From contig CALWZC010000005.1 in NCBI GenBank assembly GCA_944385935.1, positions 62,001 to 126,000 of the forward strand: a stretch of DNA of 64,000 nucleotides. Reading direction: 5' to 3'. Shown here one piece after another: positions 17,687-26,106 of the stretch; position 1 is the first letter of the stretch; each line of letters opens with the position of its first letter. A model generated the notes under the pieces. That model had not been told where the DNA came from, searched no databases, and saw only the letters and a program-made list of their open reading frames with translations. This stretch comes from an uncultured Anaerofilum sp. Its GTDB lineage: Bacteria > Bacillota > Clostridia > Oscillospirales > Ruminococcaceae. Position numbers and translations under genes: made by a program.

Positions 17687-18616
17687 ATGAGAGCGTTGTT
17701 TGTGGGATTGGGCAGCATTGGAAGCCGCCATCTGAGAAATCTAACAGCCCTTTGCAGAGAAAAACAAATCCCGTTGGAATGTTGGGCATGGCGGTCGGGA
17801 AATCGCCCACTACAGCCAGATGTTGCAGAACTCCTTGCAGGGGAATTTTGTGAGCTGCCAGAGGAGGAGAAATGGGATGTGGCATTTATCACCAATCCCA
17901 CCCACCTCCATGCCCAAGCACTGGGATGGCTGAAAGGAAAGGTAGGCAGCTTTTTTATTGAAAAGCCTATTTTTGATTCTACAGAATATTCTCTTTCTCA
18001 GTTGGTGCTTGAAGAAGGGCAAAAGGCTTATGTTGCCGCCCCTATGCGCTGGTGTGGAACCTTTTTGGCACTGAAAAAGAAAATAGAACAGCTTCACCCC
18101 TATTCGGTGAGGGTAATTTGTTCTTCTTATCTGCCCGATTGGCGGCCGGGTGTGGATTATCGGCAGGTGTACTCCGCCCACAAGGATATGGGTGGCGGTG
18201 TAACCATTGACCTTATCCATGAGTGGGACTATCTGGTGGATTTGTTTGGAGAGCCTTTGGAATGTTACAATTTTAAGGGCACCTATTCCCATTTGGAAAT
18301 TGATTCCGATGACCTTTCGGTGTATATTGCACGATATCCCAATCTATTGGCAGAGGTACATTTGGATTACTTTGGCCGAAGCTACCGCAGAAGCATTGAA
18401 TTGTTTTGCAAGGATGGCACTGTGGTGGCAGATTTTGGAGAAGGTACCCTCACCTTAGAGGATGGAACTGTTGAGCATTATCCCGAACCAGTCAACCGCC
18501 GCTATGAGCGAGAGATGGAATATTTTATAGAATATAGCCTGCATGGAGCAGGGGAAAGCGTAAATCCGCCAGCCCAAGCCTTGGCGGTGCTGAAACTGAC
18601 ACTGGGGGAAAACTGA
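17687..18616 (+). CDS. Second Gfo/Idh/MocA-family dehydrogenase
   Basis: The 309-residue protein starts MRALFVGLGSIGSRHLRN. It is a relative of the preceding gene and shares LPDWHPWENYR / LPDWRPGVDYR and the GGGV / GGV-EI region near the active site, so it looks like an old tandem duplication. I set the start at 17687, with GAGGAGG upstream, rather than at the TTG at 17672. It probably modifies a sugar or sugar-phosphate in the nonulosonic acid route, but the reaction is unknown. Confidence 0.7.
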   Translation: MRALFVGLGSIGSRHLRNLTALCREKQIPLECWAWRSGNRPLQPDVAELLAGEFCELPEEEKWDVAFITNPTHLHAQALGWLKGKVGSFFIEKPIFDSTEYSLSQLVLEEGQKAYVAAPMRWCGTFLALKKKIEQLHPYSVRVICSSYLPDWRPGVDYRQVYSAHKDMGGGVTIDLIHEWDYLVDLFGEPLECYNFKGTYSHLEIDSDDLSVYIARYPNLLAEVHLDYFGRSYRRSIELFCKDGTVVADFGEGTLTLEDGTVEHYPEPVNRRYEREMEYFIEYSLHGAGESVNPPAQALAVLKLTLGEN

Positions 18617-18617
18617 A

Positions 18618-19379
18618 ATGAAACGCCTGTTGATTACCGTCTGCGGCAGAGCCGGAAGCAAGGGCTTCCGCAATAAAAACTTGAAAACTTTTTGTGATAA
18701 ACCGCTGGTCTACTATACCTTGGCTGCTGCCATGTTGTTTAAGGCAGCTCGGCCAGATGTGGCTGTGGATATTTGTTTGAATACAGATTCTGCTTTACTG
18801 GTGGAGTTGGTAAAAGCAAAGTATCCACAAGTGACCTATATTCAGCGTGAAGCTGCTCTCAGTGGGGACACTGTGCCCAAAATGGCAGTATTTCAGCAAA
18901 GTTTGCGGGAAATGGAAGCAAAAACCGGCAAGCCCTATGATTATCTGATGGATTTAGACATTACCAGCCCATTGCGCACCGCCAAAGATGTACAAAACGC
19001 CTTTGAAGAAAAGGAAAAAAGGCATGATTTAGACCTAGTGTTTAGTGTTACAGAATCTCGCCGGAACCCTTATTTTAATATGGTGAAAACAGTGGGCGAC
19101 CATGTGGAAAAGGTGCTGGCAAGTAATTTCACAGCTCGTCAGCAAGCCCCGGATATTTATGACCTAAACGCTAGTATTTATGTGTTTGAACGGAAATTTT
19201 TGGCGAACAATAAAACAGGTATTTTGTGGGATGGAAAAATCGGAATATCCAAAATGATGGACACAGGAATTTTGGATATTGATTCGGAAGAAGACTTCCG
19301 GTTGATGGAAGTAATTGCCCATCACCTCTATGAAAATTACCCTGATTTTGCCGCTGTGCGAAATGCAATCAGAGCCTAA
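18618..19379 (+). CDS. legF: CMP-legionaminic acid synthetase, LegF/PtmB-like
   Basis: The 253-residue cytidylyltransferase activates the nine-carbon acid as a CMP-sugar for glycosyl transfer. The N-terminal GRAGSKGFRNKN (10-21) is the CTP-binding loop of the CMP-NeuAc synthetase family. Later PLRTAKDV and the DIDSEEDF motif near the end fit the LegF/PtmB branch. It starts one base after the previous stop and is the last obligatory pathway gene. No CMP-nonulosonate glycosyltransferase is recognisable in the window. Confidence 0.87.
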   Translation: MKRLLITVCGRAGSKGFRNKNLKTFCDKPLVYYTLAAAMLFKAARPDVAVDICLNTDSALLVELVKAKYPQVTYIQREAALSGDTVPKMAVFQQSLREMEAKTGKPYDYLMDLDITSPLRTAKDVQNAFEEKEKRHDLDLVFSVTESRRNPYFNMVKTVGDHVEKVLASNFTARQQAPDIYDLNASIYVFERKFLANNKTGILWDGKIGISKMMDTGILDIDSEEDFRLMEVIAHHLYENYPDFAAVRNAIRA

Positions 19380-19400
19380 TATAGACTTAGGGAGGACACT

Positions 19401-20192
19401 ATGACAGAGCAGCAAATTTATCTGAAAATTGAGTCCTTTTTGAAATATGCAGACAAACAGCTTTTGGATGCGGTTTCTTTGCCCGGGGGCAGAATTCGGC
19501 TGTTTGCTGCTAACCCAGAAAGCTATAACTGTAACTATGCTGTAATTAACCAGTGGTTGGATGTGGATGAAACCATTGAGGCTGCGGAGGAGGAATTTGC
19601 AGGCAGAGAGATTTTTCCCTGTCGCTTTTATGGTGCTCCTGACAGTGTAGAGCTGGAACAGCTTCGCCCCGCCTTTATACGCCATGGATATTCTATAAAG
19701 GTGTTGGAAGAGATACACATGATGGCACTGTGTCAATGGAAGAAAGATAGTTGTTGCTGTGAATATTCTACCTATTGGCAACAACAGGAATTAACCCCAG
19801 AGGAAAAGACTTTTGTGCTGGATAGTGTGGAGGGTGAGTATGCTTTGTTCCATATTCAGCGACAACTACGCCGTGGTTGCGGAAAGATGTTGTTTGCACA
19901 AAAAGGACAAACTATTGTGGGTGCCTTGCTCTATACAACCCAAGGGGATACAGTGATGATTAGTGATGACTATACCCCCTTGGATTATGCAAAAAAAGAG
20001 TTGGTGGAGCAACTTGTTTGCCTGTCTGTGCAGCAATGCCGAACCGAACAAAAAGAGCTGCTGTTTGCTCGTGTAAAAGGAAAACAAGCCTTTGCGCTTT
20101 ATGAAACTATGGGATTTTCTCCGGTGAAAATGACTCCTTTATGGTGGGCGGTAAAAGGTGCATTGCCCCCATGGTTGGAAAAGCAATCCTAA
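19401..20192 (+). CDS. GNAT-fold acyltransferase-like protein, possible LegH replacement
   Basis: The 263-residue protein has an N-terminal half without clear motifs and a C-terminal half resembling an acetyl-CoA-binding GNAT domain, with IVGALLYT, a helix of about 20 residues and AFALYETMGFSPV near the end. The pathway needs an N-acetyltransferase for C4 (LegH, normally a left-handed beta-helix protein), and no such protein is encoded in the locus. This gene, 21 bases after legF with a GGGAGGA site, is the best candidate. Function is inferred from context only. Confidence 0.5.
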   Translation: MTEQQIYLKIESFLKYADKQLLDAVSLPGGRIRLFAANPESYNCNYAVINQWLDVDETIEAAEEEFAGREIFPCRFYGAPDSVELEQLRPAFIRHGYSIKVLEEIHMMALCQWKKDSCCCEYSTYWQQQELTPEEKTFVLDSVEGEYALFHIQRQLRRGCGKMLFAQKGQTIVGALLYTTQGDTVMISDDYTPLDYAKKELVEQLVCLSVQQCRTEQKELLFARVKGKQAFALYETMGFSPVKMTPLWWAVKGALPPWLEKQS

Positions 20193-20223
20193 AAACAAGT
20201 AATTTGCCCAAGGGGGAAACAAA

Positions 20224-20994
20224 ATGGAAAATTGCCACAGCGTGTTGGAATTGGCAGTGCAAGCAGGAGAAATTTTGCTGGAAAATGGGGCAGAGGTGTT
20301 TCGGGTACAGCAAACCATGGAAATTATGGCGGCCGCTTATGGTGCAGATGGGTTTCATGTGTATGTGCTTACCAATGGCATTTTTGCTAGTATGCAAGAG
20401 GACGGCAAAAACCAAGTGGCACGTTTGGAGAATGTTCCTCAATCCAGCGTACATTTGGCAAGAATTGATGCTGTAAACACTCTTTCCCGTCAGGTAGCAC
20501 AGGGACAAGTATCCATGGAAGATGCCTTTGCACGTCTGGAGGAAATTCGCCAGATACCAACCTTATCCTTGCCCTTGCAACTTCTTGCTTGTGGGGCAGG
20601 ATCGGGCTTTTTTGCTGTGTTATTTGGAGGCACATGGCCAGATTTTGCCTGTGCGTTTTTGGCTGGTTTTCTATTGCAGTTGCTTTTGTGGCAGGCAGAA
20701 AAGAACCATGTAAATAAAATTATTACAAAGCTATTGGGTGCCGCCTTGGTGACGGCTGTTGCTGCTGTGTGCATGGTGGTTGGTGTAGGCAGAGATATGG
20801 ACAAAATTATCATTGGAAGTATTATGCCTCTTGTGCCGGGAATTGCTATGACCATGGCTATACGAGATTTTTTCAACGGAGATTATCTTTCGGGCACCAT
20901 TCGGCTGATGGATGCTCTTATTATAGGATTGTCGATTGCTGCCGGTGTAGGTGCTGTGCTTACCTTTGCAGCTGAATGGGGGGTACAGCTATGA
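20224..20994 (+). CDS. Threonine/serine exporter ThrE, N-terminal half
   Basis: The 256-residue protein matches the DUF1212/ThrE domain: a soluble start (LELAVQAGEILLENGAEVFRVQQTM) of about 110 residues followed by five membrane helices. Family members export threonine, serine and similar small molecules. The gene overlaps the following one by ATGA, and the two halves together make a complete split ThrE as is common in Firmicutes. No promoter is evident, so it may be read through from the sugar locus. Confidence 0.8.
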   Translation: MENCHSVLELAVQAGEILLENGAEVFRVQQTMEIMAAAYGADGFHVYVLTNGIFASMQEDGKNQVARLENVPQSSVHLARIDAVNTLSRQVAQGQVSMEDAFARLEEIRQIPTLSLPLQLLACGAGSGFFAVLFGGTWPDFACAFLAGFLLQLLLWQAEKNHVNKIITKLLGAALVTAVAAVCMVVGVGRDMDKIIIGSIMPLVPGIAMTMAIRDFFNGDYLSGTIRLMDALIIGLSIAAGVGAVLTFAAEWGVQL

Positions 20995-21449
20995 ATATAT
21001 GGGATAGTCTGTATCAGTTTTTGGTTTCTTTTGGAGGAACCTTGGCCTTTGGAATTTTGTTTCATGTTCCCCGTAGGCAGTATGTTGCTTGTGGACTAAC
21101 AGGGGCGGCAGGCTGGGTAGTGTATATGTGGATGATGCAGGTACAAACTTCCACAGTGGTGGCCAGTTTAGTTGCTGTTTTGCCGCTGACCGCTTTGGCA
21201 AGGCTGTTTGCCAATCGAAGAAAAGCACCAATCACCTTGTTTTTGCTATGTGGTATTTTTCCTCTGGTGCCGGGGGCAGGAATTTATTATACAGCCTACT
21301 ATTTTATTACCAATCAAACAGACTTAACTGTAATAAAGGGAGCCGAAACCATAAAAATTGCGGGTGCTCTTGCACTGGGCATGGTGCTAATTCTCAGCCT
21401 TCCCAGTCGATTGTTTCAACCGTTGTTTGGCAAGTCTGCCTTAAAATAA
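20991..21449 (+). CDS. Threonine/serine exporter ThrE, C-terminal half
   Basis: The 152-residue protein has about four to five membrane helices and the family stretch GIFPLVPGAGIYYTAYY. It corresponds to the ThrE_2/DUF3815 half. I chose ATG 20991, which overlaps the upstream stop and has GGGGGG in front, over the codon at 20976. Confidence 0.8.
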   Translation: MNIWDSLYQFLVSFGGTLAFGILFHVPRRQYVACGLTGAAGWVVYMWMMQVQTSTVVASLVAVLPLTALARLFANRRKAPITLFLLCGIFPLVPGAGIYYTAYYFITNQTDLTVIKGAETIKIAGALALGMVLILSLPSRLFQPLFGKSALK

Positions 21450-21474
21450 AACAAAACAGAAAAGAGGAATGTAC

Positions 21475-23340
21475 ATGAACATGCAGTTTCGACCACAAGC
21501 AGAACAATTTGTGAATTGCAGCAGTGTTTTGGTTCCTTTGTTGGGATTGGAAGATACCCCAATAGAGGCAAAACACGGCGGAAAAGGGTTGCACATCTGC
21601 AAATCTGTCCAAGGCTGGCAGATAGAAGCAGAGGATAAAACAGCCTTTTGTCGGGCATTGGGTCTGGTAAAGCAGTTTGAGCAAAAGGAAGAAGGCTTTT
21701 GCTATGAGGAAAGCTCAAAATTGAATACATTGGGTGTAATGTTGGATTGTTCCCGAAATGCAGTGCCCACTGTAAAAGCAACCAAAGAATTGTTGGTACA
21801 GCTTGCTCTCATGGGTTATAACACCGTTCAGATGTATACAGAGGACACTTTTGAGATAGAGGGCAGGAAGTATTTTGGCTATCTCCGTGGAGCATACACA
21901 CAGAAGGAATTGCAAGAAATAGACCAATTTGCCTATGACCTTGGCATAGAAATGGTGCCCTGTATTCAAACATTGGCACATCTTTTGCACGCATTAAAAT
22001 GGCAAGAGATGGCAGATGTTTGGGATATTGATGATATTTTGCTTTGTGGCGAAGAAAAAACATATCAGTTGATTGACCAGATGTTTTCTGCCATGTCTAC
22101 TGCTTTCCGCAGCAGAAAAATAAACATTGGTATGGATGAAGCCCATTCTTTGGGATTGGGCAAATATCTGGACAAGCACGGGTATCACAATCGCTTTGAT
22201 ATTATGATGGGTCATTTAACCCGTGTGGTAGAAATTGCTCGCAAGTATGGCTATCAACCTATGATGTGGAGCGATATGTTTTTCCGCCTTGCAAACGAAG
22301 GGGAATATTATGCCACAGGCAAGCCCATTGACCCCTCTATCATCGCTAAAGTGCCAGAGGATGTTTCCTTAGTATACTGGGATTATTACAGCGAGCAAGA
22401 GAGCATCTATCAGGCAATGATGAAAAGCCACAAGGAGTTTGGCAGAAAGATTGTTTTTGCAGGTGGTGCATGGAAATGGGTAGGATTTACCCCACAAAAC
22501 TCCTTTAGTATGAAGATTGCAGACTTGGCAGCAAAAGCATGTTTTGATAATGAGATTGAAGATGTGCTAGTGACCTGTTGGGGAGATAATGGAGCAGAGG
22601 CAAGTATGTTTTCTGTGTTGCCAGCACTAAGCTACTGGGCAGAATTGTGCTGGGCAACCTGTGATGAGGCATGGAGAAAAGAACGCTTTTCTTTGTGCTG
22701 TGGTTGTAGCTATGAAGATTTTATGCTGCTGGATGAAGCAGGCTTTACCCCCAACAATCCCGCCCCCGGTATTATGGGAGCGAACCCTACAAAATATTTG
22801 TTGTATCAAGATTTGTTGATGGGTATGGCAGAGGCTATCCACCCAGACCAATCTTATACTGACCATTTTGTACGTTGTGCAGATTTGCTGGAGAAAGCAG
22901 CAGAAAAGCAGACTCCTTGGAAGGTGTTGTTGACCTCCCATGCTACAATGTGTCGTGTGTTGGAGTTGAAAGCAGCTATGGGCAACCGGATTCGCACAGC
23001 CTATCATGCAAAGGATACCGCAGCATTGCAAGAGATTGTTGCACAAATTCCCGAACTAGTAGAACGGTTGGAGCAATTCCAACAAGCATACCATGCACAA
23101 TGGCTTGCAGAAAATAAGGCATTTGGTTTGGAAAATTTTGATATCCGTACAGGAGCATTGCGTCAGAGAATTTTGACAGCCAAAGAGCGATTGGAGCAGT
23201 ATGTAGCAGGAAACATAGATAAGATTGAAGAACTGGAGGCAGAAATTTTGCCCTTCCGCCCCAGAAACTGCCCCCCAGAACCTCTTAGCTCGGTACATTG
23301 GGATAGAATTGTGGCTCCCGGTGCCATGGTTTGGGTATAA
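21475..23340 (+). CDS. Beta-N-acetylhexosaminidase-like protein, GH20 family
   Basis: The 621-residue protein has no signal peptide, so it is probably cytoplasmic. The central TIM barrel carries INIGMDEAHSLG with the Asp221-Glu222 pair expected for GH20 substrate-assisted catalysis, after MLDCSRNAVPT and QTLAHLLHAL. The Asp-Glu pair and barrel order fit the Hex1-type GH20 enzymes that trim terminal GlcNAc or GalNAc. The C-terminal 200 residues are helical. Of three close ATGs I chose 21475, which has GAGG seven bases upstream. It may recycle amino sugars and feed the sugar pathway upstream, which is inference. Confidence 0.75.
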   Translation: MNMQFRPQAEQFVNCSSVLVPLLGLEDTPIEAKHGGKGLHICKSVQGWQIEAEDKTAFCRALGLVKQFEQKEEGFCYEESSKLNTLGVMLDCSRNAVPTVKATKELLVQLALMGYNTVQMYTEDTFEIEGRKYFGYLRGAYTQKELQEIDQFAYDLGIEMVPCIQTLAHLLHALKWQEMADVWDIDDILLCGEEKTYQLIDQMFSAMSTAFRSRKINIGMDEAHSLGLGKYLDKHGYHNRFDIMMGHLTRVVEIARKYGYQPMMWSDMFFRLANEGEYYATGKPIDPSIIAKVPEDVSLVYWDYYSEQESIYQAMMKSHKEFGRKIVFAGGAWKWVGFTPQNSFSMKIADLAAKACFDNEIEDVLVTCWGDNGAEASMFSVLPALSYWAELCWATCDEAWRKERFSLCCGCSYEDFMLLDEAGFTPNNPAPGIMGANPTKYLLYQDLLMGMAEAIHPDQSYTDHFVRCADLLEKAAEKQTPWKVLLTSHATMCRVLELKAAMGNRIRTAYHAKDTAALQEIVAQIPELVERLEQFQQAYHAQWLAENKAFGLENFDIRTGALRQRILTAKERLEQYVAGNIDKIEELEAEILPFRPRNCPPEPLSSVHWDRIVAPGAMVWV

Positions 23341-23394
23341 GTATAAATTTGTGTAGTATAACCCTGAATTTTGGTAGATACTACCAACAGGAAA

Positions 23395-23520
23395 ATGAAC
23401 TTTTGTAAGAGTCACAGCGAAACTTGTCTGTGTTTGCTGTTCAAATTGTGGTAAAAAATTGGCTCCTGAAGAACAAAAGCAACAGAGGAGAAAAGACAGA
23501 TGGACACATTATATGTAGTA
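23395..23520 (+). pseudogene. Frameshifted zinc-ribbon remnant
   Basis: From an ATG with AGGAAA upstream, one frame reads MNFCKSHSETCLC and then stops at 23454. The +1 frame continues CVCCSNCGKKLAPEEQKQQR, a typical zinc-ribbon run, and stops inside the next ORF. The two halves look like one small zinc-ribbon protein broken by a one-base change. A TTGGTAG/CTACCAA hairpin (23371-23387) lies just before it. Confidence 0.4.
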
Positions 23521-24042
23521 ATGCCTGCCTACAATGAGGAAGAGAACATTAGAGATTCCGTACTAGCATGGTATTCTGTGTTGGAAGGGAAAAAGGAAAA
23601 CTCTTCTCTTTTGGCAATCTCTATGGTGTTCTTGCTGATTGCGGCACCTGTTTGGAAGGTGACAGGACAGGATGCCCTTAATGCCCTGAAGTCTCCCAAT
23701 AAATCGATAGTAATTAGTGAAGATGTAAAAAAGGTTTCTGATTTTATCCAATCCAATACAACACCTGAAGATAAAATACAGGTAATTGGAAACTATAACT
23801 TTTTATATGTTTATAATAGAAGGCAGTCTGCATCTCGGTATTCTTACCAGGAGCCTGTTGCATCAATTAGCGATAAAATTCGACAAGAATTTTTGCAGGA
23901 TATGGAAACCCAATTGCCCAAAGTTGTGGTAGTAAAGGACATCAATAATTCTTTCTTTATGTCACTTTTTCCCACCATTGACCAATATGAGCAGGTATTT
24001 GTTTTATCGGAAACAATGGGTGTGTATCAGTTAAAAGGATAA
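23500..24042 (+). pseudogene. Chimeric glycosyltransferase remnant (GT2 start joined to GT-C-like tail)
   Basis: The first 30 residues (TLYVVMPAYNEEENI) are the start of a GT2 glycosyltransferase, similar to the opening of the GtrB-like protein at 26107-27093. At about base 23590 the sequence jumps to a single membrane helix (SSLLAISMVFLLIAAP) and an outer-face domain of about 130 residues like the tails of the GT-C proteins in this window. No catalytic core of either family remains. The simplest reading is an in-frame deletion that fused two neighbouring genes. GAGGAG precedes the ATG, so a 180-residue product may still be made. Confidence 0.65.
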
Positions 24043-24094
24043 AATGTTATATAAAAAGAAAACTTTTTGCTAGTTTTTGATTGCCCTAAACAGT

Positions 24095-24135
24095 AAAAAA
24101 TGCTCTTGTGACAATTCGTCACAAGAGCATTTTTT
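24095..24135. terminator. Bidirectional terminator
   Basis: A perfect 18-pair stem (24095-24112 with 24118-24135) has an AATTC loop and A/T runs at both ends. It separates the plus-strand chimeric ORF from the convergent gtrA-type operon. Confidence 0.9.
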
Positions 24136-24170
24136 AGATAAAACTAGTCTTTTAATAAAGAAACAAAACT

Positions 24171-24599
24171 TTAACTTTTCTTTTCTTGTTTGGCAAATAC
24201 AAAAAATCTTTGGCCAACATAGTTCAGCAGTACAAACAGTCCCATTCCCACCAGCATGGAACAATTATCCTTCACAGCTGTAGGGGCAGCAGTGAGTACA
24301 GCACCTACCAATGGTTTTGCCATACCATATGCCAGCAGATAGCAGATAGAGATATTCACAACAAATTTCAAAATAGTGGAAAGAGAATTATCCTTGCTTT
24401 CAAAGGTGAAGAATTTATTGAGAAAATAACTGAGAATGCTACCAAAAACATAGTTAGAAGCAGAAGAAACCCAGTAGCTAAAATGGAAGATATTGTAAAA
24501 TACAAACATAATAGCTGTGCCAAATAATGTGTTTGCAACACCAACAATAATAAACTTCCAAAAGGTTTTGTCAAATAGTTTAGAAAATTTTTGAATCAT
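24171..24599 (-). CDS. GtrA-family membrane protein
   Basis: The 142-residue protein has four membrane helices and the family runs FIIVGVANTLFG and FLNKFFTF. GtrA proteins are thought to flip polyprenol-phosphate-linked sugars across the membrane for an outer-face glycosyltransferase. It is the last gene of a three-gene minus-strand set with a GtrB-like synthase and a GtrII-like transferase, which is the classic Gtr arrangement. Confidence 0.87.
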   Translation of the reverse strand: MIQKFSKLFDKTFWKFIIVGVANTLFGTAIMFVFYNIFHFSYWVSSASNYVFGSILSYFLNKFFTFESKDNSLSTILKFVVNISICYLLAYGMAKPLVGAVLTAAPTAVKDNCSMLVGMGLFVLLNYVGQRFFVFAKQEKKS

Positions 24600-24614
24600 A
24601 ATGTATATATCCTC

Positions 24615-26099
24615 TTAGTAGCAACAGAAATGGACAGTATCGCCATCAAAAATAAGCTGTTGAGTTAAATCGAAGCCATTCCAATTTTGTGCGGCAAAAT
24701 AATGCTTTACTTCCTGTGGGGAAGAAACCAATGTCAAATCTCTTCCAGTGTAAAACTCTATCACAGAATCAAGTGCCCAAGTTGCTGACAATACCCTTTG
24801 GTTGACCTCACCACAAAAGAGAGTAGTGCCGGGATAAACATAAACTAGAGCTGCATCGCCATTCCAAGAAATTTTATTAACAGCAATGCCTGTTTCTTGT
24901 TCATATTGCTCGATGGCATAGACAATTTGATGAATTTGCTCTGAATCTCGGCGGTTTGTACTAATCTGCTGATTTGTTAGAGAGAAGGTTTGAGAATAGC
25001 AGACCACTACTACTACCAAGGTCAATAGAGAAAGATACTTTTGTAGACGATTTGAAGCAAGTAGAACAGAAAAACCTGCCACAATAGAAACAAAACAGAA
25101 AAAAGGAACTGTACTACGAGGAACTACCCACACCACAGGAGAAATAATGTGCACCGCAAAAGATGAAATGTAGCAACCTACTAGTAGTACGAATGCCCAA
25201 ACCAGTCCTAACCAACGCTTTTTTGCACCAAAGGAAAAAGCAATAGAAACTAAAAAGAGAATAACAACAACTGCAACAAAGAAAGGCGGCATCATCCGCA
25301 AAGTATTTTTCCAAAAGGATGGTTGTGTTTTAAGAACACTCACAAGGCTTTTGGAAAGGGAAAATTCTGAAAAACGGGCAGAGAGATGGAACAGTTGGGG
25401 AAGAACCTTGCCAATGACCAAGGAAAGTAGGCTAGAAAAAGCTGAAATACCAACCACCCCAGCAACACAAGCAAAAGACTGGCGAGAAAGTTGAAAATTG
25501 AAATGGACAGAGAATAAAAATACACCCCAAATCAAAAAGCAAAATACACCTACTTGATAGCTTGTTGTGCTAATAATAACAAGAACAGTGGCAAGAATCC
25601 AATTTTTTGCTGTAGGTTTGGAAAGGCAGTACACAGCTGCACAAGAACAAAGAATTGCAGTGCTGTATACAACAGCCATTTCTACATAAAAGAACCACTC
25701 TGCAATAAATGGGTTGGCAAATGAGATAAATAAAGCCAGCCATAAACCCAGCCGCTGCCAGCGATTTTCTGGGGGAAGATAGCGGGATAATGTTTGATAA
25801 AGAATGCAATGTCCTACTGCACAAGAGCCAACCAGAACCAACATACCAAAAAATTGCCCTGTAACTGGATTGAAGGACAAGACTTTGAAAAGAGCTCCCC
25901 ACAAAGCAAAAATAGCCCTGCCAGAGGTGAGGGGAGCAGTAATCATAGAGGTGACATCTGATGAAACATTGAAACTATCAATAGAGTAGTGGGGAATAAA
26001 CATAATGCTATAAAAGAAACCAAAAAACATAAAATTTAAAATCAGATGCCTGATAGTTTCCTTTTTTAATTGCAAGCCAGAAAATGATTTTTTATCCAT
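24615..26099 (-). CDS. GtrII/GtrC-like membrane glucosyltransferase
   Basis: The 494-residue protein has about ten to twelve membrane helices and a C-terminal outer-face domain of about 130 residues. An early outer loop contains DSFNVSSDV followed by SGRAIFALWG, as in Glucos_trans_II proteins. In Gtr systems this gene sets the specificity and adds the sugar from the polyprenol carrier to the surface polymer. I chose ATG 26099, five bases after GAGG and seven bases after the gtrB stop, over the ATG at 26138, which would overlap the upstream gene. Confidence 0.72.
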   Translation of the reverse strand: MDKKSFSGLQLKKETIRHLILNFMFFGFFYSIMFIPHYSIDSFNVSSDVTSMITAPLTSGRAIFALWGALFKVLSFNPVTGQFFGMLVLVGSCAVGHCILYQTLSRYLPPENRWQRLGLWLALFISFANPFIAEWFFYVEMAVVYSTAILCSCAAVYCLSKPTAKNWILATVLVIISTTSYQVGVFCFLIWGVFLFSVHFNFQLSRQSFACVAGVVGISAFSSLLSLVIGKVLPQLFHLSARFSEFSLSKSLVSVLKTQPSFWKNTLRMMPPFFVAVVVILFLVSIAFSFGAKKRWLGLVWAFVLLVGCYISSFAVHIISPVVWVVPRSTVPFFCFVSIVAGFSVLLASNRLQKYLSLLTLVVVVVCYSQTFSLTNQQISTNRRDSEQIHQIVYAIEQYEQETGIAVNKISWNGDAALVYVYPGTTLFCGEVNQRVLSATWALDSVIEFYTGRDLTLVSSPQEVKHYFAAQNWNGFDLTQQLIFDGDTVHFCCY

Positions 26100-26106
26100 T
26101 GTTTCC

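Noticed and set aside
23371..23387. Hairpin TTGGTAG-ATA-CTACCAA as terminator of the GH20 gene
   Set aside because: No T run follows and the loop is only three bases; it may be chance or a protein site.
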